A DNA stretch of 64,000 nt, taken from Variovorax dokdonensis (GTDB taxonomy: Bacteria > Pseudomonadota > Gammaproteobacteria > Burkholderiales > Burkholderiaceae_C). Below the pieces are notes generated by a model. The model searched no databases. It was given only the letters and a program-made list of their open reading frames with translations, and was not told where the DNA came from. Position 1 is the first letter of the stretch; every line of letters begins with the position of its first letter. Of this stretch, positions 24,876 through 33,460 are shown in pieces. Where the stretch lies: contig NZ_JASZYV010000003.1 in NCBI RefSeq assembly GCF_030316895.1, forward strand, positions 682,001 to 746,000. Direction: 5' to 3'. A program made the translations under genes and the position numbers.

Positions 24876-25697
24876 ATGAATCCGCCCCGCATCCGTAGCC
24901 GCTTCTGGTCGGACCTGACCAGCGAAGAGTTCTCCCGCCTCGACCGCTCGCGACTTGTTGCCGTGTTACCCGTGGGCGCCACCGAACAGCACGGGCCGCA
25001 CCTGCCCATGTCCACCGACACCGCCACCATCGACGGCATGGTGGCCGCCAGCCTGCCGCACATCCCCGAAGACCTGCCCGTGCTTTTCTTGCCCACCGTT
25101 CCCTACGGCAAGAGCAACGAGCATTCGCGCTACCCCGGTACGCTCACCGTCTCGGCCCGTACGCTCATCTCCATGTGGACGGACATCGGCAACTGCGTGG
25201 CCCGCGCTGGCGTGAGGAAGCTGGTGCTCTACAACAGCCACGGCGGCCAGATGAGCGTGATGGACATCGTCGCGCGCGACCTGCGCGAGGCGCACGGAAT
25301 GATGGTCGTGTCCGCCAACTGGTACACCCTGGGCCTGCCCGAGGGCATGTTCACCGCGCACGAAGGCAAGCACGGCGTGCATGCCGGCGACCTCGAAAGC
25401 TCCGTCATGCTGCATCTGACGCCTGACTACGTGCGGCGCGACCAGTTCCAAAACTTTCGCTCGATGACCGAAGACCTCTCGGCGGAGAACAAGTACTTGT
25501 CGATCGGCCCCAGCGGCAAGCTGAGCTGGCAGATGCATGACATCAATCCCAACGGTGCAGCGGGCGACGCCACCCGCGCCACGCCCGAAAAGGGCAAGGC
25601 GGTGCTGGACCTCGTTGGCCGGCGCTTCGTCGAGCTGCTGCGCGAAGTCGATCGTTTTCCGATCGAGCGCTTGGCCAACGAGCCGGCTTGGCATTGA
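24876..25697 (+). CDS. Creatininase family protein
   Basis: A 273-residue amidohydrolase of the creatininase fold. The metal-binding block GATEQHGPHLPMSTD gives E37, H39 and D48, and a second block NSHGGQ (about 119-124) and GDLESS supply the remaining ligands. Family members open cyclic amides or act on formamidopyrimidine-type rings (MftE, FAPy deformylase). It is the first gene of an ABC importer/oxidase operon, so it probably opens the ring or amide of the imported compound. The intercistronic gap to the ATPase is 14 bp. Confidence 0.87.
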   Translation: MNPPRIRSRFWSDLTSEEFSRLDRSRLVAVLPVGATEQHGPHLPMSTDTATIDGMVAASLPHIPEDLPVLFLPTVPYGKSNEHSRYPGTLTVSARTLISMWTDIGNCVARAGVRKLVLYNSHGGQMSVMDIVARDLREAHGMMVVSANWYTLGLPEGMFTAHEGKHGVHAGDLESSVMLHLTPDYVRRDQFQNFRSMTEDLSAENKYLSIGPSGKLSWQMHDINPNGAAGDATRATPEKGKAVLDLVGRRFVELLREVDRFPIERLANEPAWH

Positions 25698-25711
25698 CAC
25701 CAGGAGACGCG

Positions 25712-26518
25712 GTGACTCCACACGATCTTGTCGCTCCCCCGCTGGTCAGTCTGCGCAATGTCAGCAAGCGCTTTGCCAACGGCACCCTCGCCCTGCAGGG
25801 CATGTCTCTGGACGTCGGCGAGCATGACTTCATCAGCTTCCTGGGCCCCTCGGGCTGCGGCAAGAGCACCGCGCTGCGCCTGGTCGCCGGGCTCACGCGC
25901 CTGAGCTCGGGCGACATGCGCTGGTCGGCCACCCCGGCCGGCACCGTTGCCGGAAAAATCGACCGCGACCTGGGCTTCGTCTTCCAGGAGCCTACGCTCA
26001 TGCCGTGGGCCAAAGTGTTCGACAACGTTTGGCTACCCCTCAAGCTCACCGGCGTATCGCGCGATGCCGCCGCGCCGGTGGTGCACCAAGCGCTGGAGAT
26101 GGTGGGCCTGTCACGCTTTGCCGACGTGTACCCGCGCGAACTGTCGGGCGGCATGAAGATGCGCGTATCCATCGCCCGCGCCCTGGTCACGCGCCCTCGG
26201 CTGCTGCTGATGGACGAGCCCTTTGCCGCGCTCGACGAAATGACGCGCATCAAGCTCAACAACGACTTGCTGTCCATCTGGCGCGAGCACCGCTTCTCCG
26301 TCATCTTCGTCACGCACAGCGTGTACGAGTCGGTGTACCTCTCCAACCGCATCGTGGTGATGGCCGCGCGCCCGGGCCGCGTGATCGACGAGATCCGCAT
26401 CGAGGAGCCCTATCCGCGCGGCGAAGCCTTCCGCACATCCACCCGCTACAACGCACACTGCACCGCGGTATCTCAAGCCCTGCACGGAGCCCTCCATGGC
26501 GTCGACATCGATCACTGA
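25712..26518 (+). CDS. ABC transporter ATP-binding protein, SsuB/TauB type
   Basis: A 268-residue ATPase with Walker A GPSGCGKST, Q-loop FQEPTLMPW, signature LSGGMKMR, Walker B LLLMDEPF and H-loop THS. The GTG at 25712, five bases after AGGAGAC, is the best start; an upstream in-frame TTG lies inside the creatininase gene. The end overlaps the permease start by 23 bp. It energises the importer made with the next permease and the NMT1-type binding protein at 28814. Confidence 0.9.
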   Translation: MTPHDLVAPPLVSLRNVSKRFANGTLALQGMSLDVGEHDFISFLGPSGCGKSTALRLVAGLTRLSSGDMRWSATPAGTVAGKIDRDLGFVFQEPTLMPWAKVFDNVWLPLKLTGVSRDAAAPVVHQALEMVGLSRFADVYPRELSGGMKMRVSIARALVTRPRLLLMDEPFAALDEMTRIKLNNDLLSIWREHRFSVIFVTHSVYESVYLSNRIVVMAARPGRVIDEIRIEEPYPRGEAFRTSTRYNAHCTAVSQALHGALHGVDIDH

Positions 26519-27380
26519 AGCCGGCCTCGTCATGCAAGACGCCGAACGCGCCCCCACCACAGAAGAACTCAAGGCGCGCGACGACGCCATCCGCAGGCGC
26601 GAGGCCATGCTGCGCATCGCTGTGCCGGTGATCGTGGTGGGCGGCCTGCTGCTGCTGTGGGAGGCCGTGGTGCGCATCAACCAGATCCCGCACTACATCC
26701 TGCCGGCGCCCTCCCTCATTTTCACCACGCTGATCGAGAACTGGGACACGCTTTCGGCCGCACTGTGGTTTACCGTCAAGCTCACGCTGCTGGCCCTTGC
26801 GGCGGCCATCGTGGGCGGGGTGCTGCTGGCAGTGGCGTTCGCGCTGTTCAAGTGGGTGGAGATCGGTCTGTTCCCGATCGCGGTGATCCTTCAGGTCACG
26901 CCGATCATCGCGATCGCGCCGCTGATCCTGATCTACGTCTCGAGCACCACGGCGGCGCTGCTGCTGTGTGCCTGGATCGTGGCCTTCTTCCCGATCCTGT
27001 CGAACACGGTCATCGGTCTCAAGAGCGCAGACAGCAACCTGCGCGACCTGTTCACGCTTTACAAGGCCTCGCCCTGGCAGACCTTTCGCTACCTGCTGGT
27101 ACCCAGTGCTCTGCCCTATTTCATGGCGGGCCTGAAGATCGCCGGCGGCCTGAGCCTGATCGGCGCGGTGGTGGCCGAGTTCACCGCGGGCACCGCGGGC
27201 CGCGAAACAGGCCTCGCATCGCGCATTCTCGAATCGAGCTTCCGCACCGAGATCCCGATGATGTTCGCGGCGCTGTTCCTGGTGTCGCTCCTGGGCATCG
27301 TCATCTTCCTCGTGTTTGCCGGCCTGTCGCGCGCAGCGCTCGGGCACTGGCACGAGAGCGAAATGAAGAGGGACGGCTGA
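26496..27380 (+). CDS. ABC transporter permease, SsuC/ThiX type
   Basis: A 294-residue inner-membrane permease with an unusually long polar N-terminus (about 40 residues) before the first helix, then five to six helices and an EAA loop (FTLYKASPWQTFRYLLVP, about 188-205). The ATG at 26496 sits within the ATPase end; an ATG at 26532 is the alternative and would remove the overlap. The stop and the oxidase start share one base (TGATG), so translation is coupled to the next gene. Confidence 0.87.
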   Translation: MASTSITEAGLVMQDAERAPTTEELKARDDAIRRREAMLRIAVPVIVVGGLLLLWEAVVRINQIPHYILPAPSLIFTTLIENWDTLSAALWFTVKLTLLALAAAIVGGVLLAVAFALFKWVEIGLFPIAVILQVTPIIAIAPLILIYVSSTTAALLLCAWIVAFFPILSNTVIGLKSADSNLRDLFTLYKASPWQTFRYLLVPSALPYFMAGLKIAGGLSLIGAVVAEFTAGTAGRETGLASRILESSFRTEIPMMFAALFLVSLLGIVIFLVFAGLSRAALGHWHESEMKRDG

Positions 27381-28771
27381 TGAGCGCCGTGCCGAACACC
27401 GAAGGCCAGCAACGGGCCATCGACTGGGACGCGGTCCAGCGCGACCTCGCGGGGCTGAACATCATCGACGCCCGCGGCCAGCGCAAGCAGCTTTCGCGCG
27501 ACTTCTACTGGTACAGCCCCATCCTCAGCGCGCAGTTGGACAACTGCATCGCCGAATTGGTGGTGAAGGTCTCCACCGAAGACGACGTGCGGCAGGTGGC
27601 CGCAACCGCCGCCAAGTGGAAGCTGCCGCTCACGGTGCGCGGCGGCGGCACCGGCAACTACGGCCAGTGCGTGCCGCTGGAAGGCGGCATCGTGATGGAC
27701 GTCACCGGCATGAGCCGCGTGCTCGACGTCGCCGATGGCCGCATTCGCGTGCAGGCCGGTGCGCGCATGCACGACATCGACCTGGCCGCGCGCGAAACTG
27801 GCCAGGCGCTGCGCATGTGGCCTTCCACCTGGCATGTGGCCACCATCGGCGGCTTCGTCGCGGGCGGCTTCGGCGGCATCGGCTCGTTCCGGCACGGCAT
27901 CCTGCGCGACACCGGCAACTTGCTCAACGCGCGCGTCATGACCGTGGAGCGCGAGCCGCGCATCATCGAACTGCGGGGCGACGACATCCAGCAGGTGCAG
28001 CACGCTTTCGGTACCAATGGCGTGATCCTCGACGTGGAAGTGGCGCTATCGCCTGCCGTGGATTGGGTGCATTGCACGGTGCTCTTTCCAAAGTACCGGC
28101 AGGCTTTGGATTTCGGCATCGACGCGGCGTCGCCCGACCTCGACCTGTTCCTATTCACCACGGTGGAAGCGCGCTTCGCGCCCTACTACACAGCGATGGG
28201 CGACCGCTTTCCGACAGACCGCCACGCCGCGTTCGCGATGGTCGCGCCCGAGTCCATGGACGACTTCCGAAAGGCAGCCGCCGGGCACGGCGGCATCATT
28301 TCGGTGGCAGGCACCGAAGACCAGCTTCTGGCGTTGGGCCTACCGCCCGCCTACGAGTGCGCCTTCAACCACACCACACTGCAAGCCCTCAAGCTCGACC
28401 GTAGCTGGACCTACCTGCAGATCTCCTACGCGCAGCCCTTCGACCCTGCGGTCGTCGAACGACATCTGGCCATCTTCGGCGACGAGGTCCTGCAGCACCA
28501 GGACTTCGCCCGCGCCGGTGGCGAAGCCGGCACCTTCGGCATCCTGCTCGTGCGCTGGAAGGGCGAGGCGCACCAGTACGAGGTGATCCGCGAGATCGAG
28601 TCGCAAGGCGGCTGCCAGGTCTTCAACCCGCATGTGTTCACCATCGAGGACGGCGGCATGAAGACCATCGACGACGCGCAGATCCAGTTCAAGAAGCGCA
28701 GCGACCCGTTGGGACTGATGAACCCCGGCAAGACGCGAGGCTGGACGAGCGATATGGCCAGGCAAGTCTGA
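27380..28771 (+). CDS. FAD-linked oxidase, vanillyl-alcohol-oxidase (GlcD) type
   Basis: A 463-residue flavoprotein. The FAD-binding PCMH domain covers about 50-240, with the pyrophosphate loop VRGGGTGNYGQ at 86-96 and GGFVAGGFGGIGSFRHG near 156-172; the C-terminal half is the substrate cap ending in NPGKTRGW. No covalent-flavin His is obvious at the loop. It is wedged between permease and binding-protein genes, so it presumably oxidises the imported compound or its hydrolysis product. The substrate is unknown. Confidence 0.85.
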   Translation: MSAVPNTEGQQRAIDWDAVQRDLAGLNIIDARGQRKQLSRDFYWYSPILSAQLDNCIAELVVKVSTEDDVRQVAATAAKWKLPLTVRGGGTGNYGQCVPLEGGIVMDVTGMSRVLDVADGRIRVQAGARMHDIDLAARETGQALRMWPSTWHVATIGGFVAGGFGGIGSFRHGILRDTGNLLNARVMTVEREPRIIELRGDDIQQVQHAFGTNGVILDVEVALSPAVDWVHCTVLFPKYRQALDFGIDAASPDLDLFLFTTVEARFAPYYTAMGDRFPTDRHAAFAMVAPESMDDFRKAAAGHGGIISVAGTEDQLLALGLPPAYECAFNHTTLQALKLDRSWTYLQISYAQPFDPAVVERHLAIFGDEVLQHQDFARAGGEAGTFGILLVRWKGEAHQYEVIREIESQGGCQVFNPHVFTIEDGGMKTIDDAQIQFKKRSDPLGLMNPGKTRGWTSDMARQV

Positions 28772-28813
28772 CCTGCGAAGCAAGCACACAACCCCACCCA
28801 AGGAAGACAAGCG

Positions 28814-29836
28814 ATGAAAACCAACGCACCCTTCTCCGCCCGCTGCCTTCTGGCCGCCGTGCTGGCCACCACGACATTCGCCGCCATCGCGCAGGACAAG
28901 GTCGTGCTCGCCACCAACTGGCGCGCACAGCCTGGTCATGGCGGCTTCTACCAGGCGCTGGCCGACGGCACCTACAAGAAGTACGGCCTGGACGTCGACA
29001 TCCAGCAGGGCGGCCCGCAGGTCAACAACCGGCCGATGCTGCCGGCCGGCAAGGTCGACTTCCTCATGACCGGCAACATGCTGATGGCCTTCGACAACAT
29101 CAAGCAGAAGGTTCCGACCGTGGTCGTGGCGGCATACTTCCAGCGCGACCCGCAGGCCATCATTGCGCATCCGGGCCAGGGCATCGACAAGTTCGCCGAC
29201 ATCGCCAAGGCCAAGACGGTGCTGCTGGCCAAGGACGGGCAGATCAGCTACTGGCAATGGATGAAGAAGGCCTATGGCGTGCGCGACGAGCAGGTTCGCC
29301 CCTACAACTACAGCCTGTCGCAGTTCCTGGCCGACAAGCAGGCGGTTCAGCAGGCCTATGCCACCTCGGAGCCGTTGGCGGTGGAGAAGCAAGCCGGCTT
29401 CAAGCCGGTGGTGCTGAGCTTGGCGGACGCGGGCTGGTCCACCTACGGCATGGTCATCGAGACGCGCCAGGACCTGGTCAAGAGCAAGCCGGACGTGGTT
29501 CGCCGATTCGTCGAGGCGACCAACATTGGCTGGGTGAACTACTTGTATGGCGACCACAAGGCGGCCGACGACATCATCAAGAAGACCAATCCGGACATCA
29601 CCGACGAGTACATCGAGAAGTCGATCCCGATCCTGCGCGCGCACATCGACGTGGGCGATGCCAAGACGCAAGGCATTGGCGCCATGAGCGACGCACGCAT
29701 GAAGGACTTCTACGACAAGGCCGTCGAAGCCGGCCTGTACAAGCCCACCGACTTCGACTACCGCCAGGCCTACACGCTTCAGTTCGTGAACAAGGGCGCC
29801 GGGCTGGATCTGCGCAAGTCGCTGGCCAAGGACTGA
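28814..29836 (+). CDS. ABC transporter substrate-binding protein, NMT1/THI5-like
   Basis: A 340-residue periplasmic protein. The signal peptide has Lys at 2, a hydrophobic core and a cleavage site after AIA near residue 26. The mature start VVLATNWRAQPGHGGFYQAL and GGPQVNNRPMLPAGKVDFLM match THI5-like proteins that bind pyrimidine precursors and related ligands. It is the binding component for the ATPase and permease upstream and lies nine bases before the reductase gene. Confidence 0.88.
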   Translation: MKTNAPFSARCLLAAVLATTTFAAIAQDKVVLATNWRAQPGHGGFYQALADGTYKKYGLDVDIQQGGPQVNNRPMLPAGKVDFLMTGNMLMAFDNIKQKVPTVVVAAYFQRDPQAIIAHPGQGIDKFADIAKAKTVLLAKDGQISYWQWMKKAYGVRDEQVRPYNYSLSQFLADKQAVQQAYATSEPLAVEKQAGFKPVVLSLADAGWSTYGMVIETRQDLVKSKPDVVRRFVEATNIGWVNYLYGDHKAADDIIKKTNPDITDEYIEKSIPILRAHIDVGDAKTQGIGAMSDARMKDFYDKAVEAGLYKPTDFDYRQAYTLQFVNKGAGLDLRKSLAKD

Positions 29837-29845
29837 GGTCACCCC

Positions 29846-30808
29846 ATGGTGGAGCGCACCCTGACCGTGCGCGTCGAGCGCATCCGGCGCGAGACGCCGG
29901 AAATCCTGTCCTTCGAACTGGCGCATCCGTGGGGCCGCGAGCTGCCGGGCTTCGAGCCTGGCGCGCACATCGACGTGCGCATGCCCGGCGGCTTCTCGCG
30001 CCAGTATTCGCTGGCGCGCGCCCCGGACGCTCAAGACCGCGGCCGCTACCTGATCGGCGTGAAGCGCGAGGCCGCGAGCCGGGGCGGCTCTGCCAGCATG
30101 CACGAACGCGTGCGCGAAGGCGACCTGCTGCCCATCAGCGCTCCGCGCAACACCTTTCCGGTGCATGCCGATGGCCGCCGGCACCTGCTGCTGGCCGGCG
30201 GCATCGGCATGACGCCATTGCTGGCCATGGCGCAGGCCCTGGCACGCCGGGGTGCTGACTTCGAACTGTGCGTGTTCGCGCGCAGCCGAGAACACCTGGC
30301 CTTTGCCGATGCGCTGGCGGCGCCGGACCTTGCCCCGCAGGTGCGTGTCCATTTCGACGATTCCGCCGCGCCCGAGAAGATCGATCTCGCCGCGATGCTG
30401 CAGACCCACGAAGCCGGCATGCACCTGTACATGTGCGGCCCGGCCGGCTTCATGAGCGCGGTGCGCAAGGCGGCGGCACACTGGCCCGAAGACGCGGTGC
30501 ATGCCGAATACTTCGCTGCCCCTGGCGAGAGCAGCGTGCCGGCCGGGCGGGCCTTCAGCCTGCGCCTCACGCAACGTGGCTTCACCGTGCCGGTGGCCGC
30601 CGACCAGAGCGCAGTAGACGCGCTACACGATTTCGGCATCGACGTTCCCGTTTCTTGCGAGCAGGGCCTTTGCGGCACCTGCGTGGTGCCGGCACAAGGC
30701 GAGGGCGCAGAGCACCGAGACTTCTGTCTGACCGGCGCCGAGCGCCGCCACAAGGTGGCCCTGTGTTGTTCGCGCGCACGGGAGCGGGAGCTGGTGATCC
30801 ATCTCTGA
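29846..30808 (+). CDS. Rieske oxygenase reductase, phthalate dioxygenase reductase / VanB type
   Basis: A 320-residue FMN and 2Fe-2S reductase with RQYSLARAP (flavin), GGIGMTPLLAM (NAD) and a C-terminal ferredoxin domain with Cys in C-x4-C-x2-C order (SCEQGLCGTC) and a final CC pair (ALCCSRA). It is related to the reductase at 13241-14230. No Rieske oxygenase lies in this operon, so the partner must be elsewhere or unconventional. It is followed after 26 bp by the TetR regulator. Confidence 0.9.
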   Translation: MVERTLTVRVERIRRETPEILSFELAHPWGRELPGFEPGAHIDVRMPGGFSRQYSLARAPDAQDRGRYLIGVKREAASRGGSASMHERVREGDLLPISAPRNTFPVHADGRRHLLLAGGIGMTPLLAMAQALARRGADFELCVFARSREHLAFADALAAPDLAPQVRVHFDDSAAPEKIDLAAMLQTHEAGMHLYMCGPAGFMSAVRKAAAHWPEDAVHAEYFAAPGESSVPAGRAFSLRLTQRGFTVPVAADQSAVDALHDFGIDVPVSCEQGLCGTCVVPAQGEGAEHRDFCLTGAERRHKVALCCSRARERELVIHL

Positions 30809-30834
30809 GCTGGCTCTGGCACCATGCGCTTTCG

Positions 30835-31515
30835 ATGAACACCAGCAACCCCGCGTCAACCGCAGAAGCAGCCGATTTCGAGTCCAAGTCCTCGTCAACG
30901 CGTGGCCGCTCGCGCAAATACGCTCAGGTGTTGGCTGTCATCAACCAGGCGGCGATCGAGGTATTTGCCGCCGACGGACCGCAGGGTGCGACCACGCAGG
31001 CCATCGCAGACAAGGCGGGCCTCTCGAAGGCGCAACTGCACTACTACATCGGGAGCAAGGACGCGCTGTATCGCCAGGTGTTGCAGGACATCATCGACGA
31101 CTGGATCAGCGTGTTCGGCTTTGCAGACGAGGCCTACGGCGCGCGGCGGGTGCTGTCGGACCTCATCCGGCGCAAGATGATCTTCTCCTTCGAACAGCCG
31201 CTGCGCTCGCGCATCTTCGCCGCTGAAATGATGCGCGGCGCGCCGGTGCTGCGTCCGATGATGGAAGTACAGAGCAAGCGCCGCACCGAGCAGGCCGCGG
31301 CCGTCATTACCAACTGGACGAGCCAAGGTCAGATGGGCCCGGTGGATCCAGTGCTCTTTCTATTCCACCTGTGGGCGGTGACGCAGTTCTACGCAGACCA
31401 CGCGGAGCAAGTGCACTTCTTCCGCGGAGGCGCCACCGCCGATGATCCGAAAGAGCGCGAGTACCTGATCGCGCAGGTTACGGCGTTCTTGCTTCGCGGT
31501 GCAGGTGTGAAGTAA
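30835..31515 (+). CDS. TetR family regulator, RutR-like
   Basis: A 226-residue repressor. The DNA-binding helix-turn-helix is at about 47-75 (GATTQAIADKAGLSKAQLHYY), after a Ser/Thr-rich N-terminal tail. The C-terminal domain resembles the YcdC/RutR type, with EMMRGAP, ITNWTSQGQMGPVDP and AVTQFYADHAEQV blocks. RutR in E. coli senses uracil and thymine. With the creatininase, THI5-type importer and cytosine-deaminase-like neighbour this suggests control by a pyrimidine-like compound. Last gene of the operon. Confidence 0.87.
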   Translation: MNTSNPASTAEAADFESKSSSTRGRSRKYAQVLAVINQAAIEVFAADGPQGATTQAIADKAGLSKAQLHYYIGSKDALYRQVLQDIIDDWISVFGFADEAYGARRVLSDLIRRKMIFSFEQPLRSRIFAAEMMRGAPVLRPMMEVQSKRRTEQAAAVITNWTSQGQMGPVDPVLFLFHLWAVTQFYADHAEQVHFFRGGATADDPKEREYLIAQVTAFLLRGAGVK

Positions 31516-31536
31516 CGGGATGCGTTGCTCCGTTCT

Positions 31537-32736
31537 TCATCTTCTTTCGAGAATGCGGCCAGCACGAACGACGGTGCGCGCGTGGCCTCGCACGTCCAGC
31601 AGCTCAAATTCGTCCGCGGCGTCCAGCACAAGAAGGTCGGCGGGGCAGTCGGGCGCGATGAGGCCGTCCCATGCCAGGCCGAGTGCGGCAGCGGCATGCG
31701 TGGTGATTGCTCCAAGCCAATCTTGCGCAGGTGCGAGGTGCGCCATCTGGACACCAAGTCCAAAGGTCTGCATCAGGTCGTAGCTGCCGTAGGGATAGAA
31801 GGCATCCTGCACGTTGTCCGTGGCCAGCACTGGCCGCAGGCCGATGGCCTGGGCTTCCCGAACACGCGTTATGCCACGCTCCAGCGGCGTGGCGCTCCAT
31901 GCGCCTTGCAAGTACAGATTGGTGGTGGGCAGCGCGATCAGGTGAATGCCTGCCAGAACGCATAGCCGCAGCGTTTCGTTGGCTTCTTCGGCCGCTTGCA
32001 TTGAGAGCGAGCACGCATGTCCGCAGACCACACGCAGCCCGGGCAAGCCGCCACGCTCGATCACAAGCTGTGCGATGGTTCTCAGTCCAGTGGCATCTGC
32101 GTCCAGCCCTTCGTCGACGTGGAAGTCCAGCGAGAGGTGATGTTCTTGAGCAAGGTCAAGTACCCGACCCAGCTTGTGGACCAGATCGTCGTTGCGATAG
32201 ATGAAAGCGCCCAGCACGCCCCCCGAACGCTGAACTTGTTGTGCGATGCATCGGCCTGCGTTCACGTCGGCAAAAACGTCCAGCGGCGTGAGCGAGACGA
32301 ATTGCAGCTCGAGCCGTCCCTGCCAACGGTGGCGGGCCTGCTCGAAGGCTGCCAGCGCGAGCGGCGGCTCAGCGCCCTTCCAATCAAGGTGAGTGCGCAA
32401 GGCGCGCGTGCCGGCGTGCCACGCGTCGTGAAGGGCTTTCTCCATTCGAGTGGTGATGTGCGCCTCGGTCCAGAGCGCGCTGTGCCTGTCCATGCGGGAG
32501 ATGGCGGCGAACAGATCGCCATTGGCCGGACCGACCTCCCTCACCGTGTAGCTCTTGTCGATGTGCACATGCGCGTCTACCGGCGAACTGATCACCGTGC
32601 CACGGGAACGCTGATCGGCAGCACCTTCTACCGCGACCACCTTCCCCGATTCGATCGTGATGTCGAAGACCTCGCAATCCGCATCCAGCCCGTTGCCGCG
32701 CAGCGGGCGAGGAATTCGAAGTGAACGCAGTTTCAT
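31537..32736 (-). CDS. Amidohydrolase, cytosine-deaminase-like
   Basis: A 399-residue metal-dependent deaminase. DAHVHIDKS (about 54-62) gives the H-x-H pair plus the D-K that marks cytosine deaminases and N-isopropylammelide-type hydrolases; DFHVDEG and GHACS supply further His, and ATDNVQD the catalytic Asp. The ATG at 32736, after GGCGGA, matches the usual family start; an in-frame ATG at 32814 would add a 26-residue tail. It is convergent with the TetR operon (21 bp), and probably deaminates a ring taken up by that importer. Confidence 0.83.
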   Translation of the reverse strand: MKLRSLRIPRPLRGNGLDADCEVFDITIESGKVVAVEGAADQRSRGTVISSPVDAHVHIDKSYTVREVGPANGDLFAAISRMDRHSALWTEAHITTRMEKALHDAWHAGTRALRTHLDWKGAEPPLALAAFEQARHRWQGRLELQFVSLTPLDVFADVNAGRCIAQQVQRSGGVLGAFIYRNDDLVHKLGRVLDLAQEHHLSLDFHVDEGLDADATGLRTIAQLVIERGGLPGLRVVCGHACSLSMQAAEEANETLRLCVLAGIHLIALPTTNLYLQGAWSATPLERGITRVREAQAIGLRPVLATDNVQDAFYPYGSYDLMQTFGLGVQMAHLAPAQDWLGAITTHAAAALGLAWDGLIAPDCPADLLVLDAADEFELLDVRGHARTVVRAGRILERR

Positions 32737-32856
32737 GGAAGTTCCGCCCTTTTTCGGATCTGGATCGACAAGCGATGGCGCGTGGAGATGGTCGTGCGAA
32801 GTCAGGGCATTCATCGGAGCACTTTAGGCCTCGAAGGCTGGAATCTGATGCCGAAC

Positions 32857-32871
32857 ATGTTCGTCGAACAT
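32857..32871. promoter_or_regulatory. Palindrome upstream of the amidohydrolase, candidate operator
   Basis: ATGTTCG-T-CGAACAT is a perfect 15-bp palindrome, overlapped by a second palindrome GAACATGTTC (32853-32862). It sits 43 bp upstream of the ATG at 32814 and 121 bp upstream of the ATG at 32736, in the only gap that can hold the amidohydrolase promoter. No matching copy is seen before the creatininase operon. Confidence 0.4.
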
Positions 32872-33003
32872 CGTTCGTTCAGCACAATCAGCCGCGCTTC
32901 TCGAATGCACAGCATGAAAATTGACGCCAGGATTCCGCTCGAGCTTCGCACTCAAGCAGGCCCGCTGAAAGACGGCCCTTCCCTTGCCCGGCTACAGCCG
33001 CCC

Positions 33004-33447
33004 CTACCCGCCCCCATTCCCCCGATAGCTCACCCACCCCGCCACCACCGCCTTGCCATCCCCATCCTTCGGATGGTTCCGCCCTTCCGACACCGGCACC
33101 TCGTCGAAGTCGAAGGGGCTCAGGCCGTCGATGCACGCGGCGTTCACGCCGTATTGGTTCGGGTTCGAGCGCCGCGAGTGGAAGGTGTAGATGCCGCACA
33201 CCGAGCAGAAGTAGTGCTTGGCCTGTCCGGTGTTGAACTGGTAGAGCGTCAGCTTGTCGGCGCCTTCGACCACATGCAGGTCGTCCAGGTTGGCCGACAA
33301 GGCCACGGCGCCGCGCATGCGGCAGTAAGAGCAGTTGCAGCGCCGCGCGCTGCGCAGCCCATCGGCGAGCAGCACACGAAAGCGCACCGCGCCGCAATGG
33401 CACGCCGCCTGAAGCTCGCGGCGCCCGTCGAAGTCGGCGGGGTTCAT
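33004..33447 (-). CDS. GFA/CENP-V family zinc-binding protein
   Basis: A 147-residue cytoplasmic protein of the glutathione-dependent formaldehyde-activating / CENP-V fold. Zinc-binding cysteines are C16 and C18 (CHCG), C37, C39 and C42 (CNCSYC) and C81 and C84 (CSVCG). The ATG at 33447 is chosen over an upstream in-frame TTG. The C-terminus ends in a short Gly tail. Most such proteins have no proven activity. It follows the lipoprotein gene on the same strand, whose coding end lies 13 bp upstream. Confidence 0.87.
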   Translation of the reverse strand: MNPADFDGRRELQAACHCGAVRFRVLLADGLRSARRCNCSYCRMRGAVALSANLDDLHVVEGADKLTLYQFNTGQAKHYFCSVCGIYTFHSRRSNPNQYGVNAACIDGLSPFDFDEVPVSEGRNHPKDGDGKAVVAGWVSYRGNGGG

Positions 33448-33460
33448 GCGTGCGACGGCG

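Noticed and set aside
28340..30574. 744-codon minus-strand frame antisense to the oxidase, binding-protein and reductase genes
   Set aside because: Same kind of shadow: low complexity, no family match, covers three clear genes.
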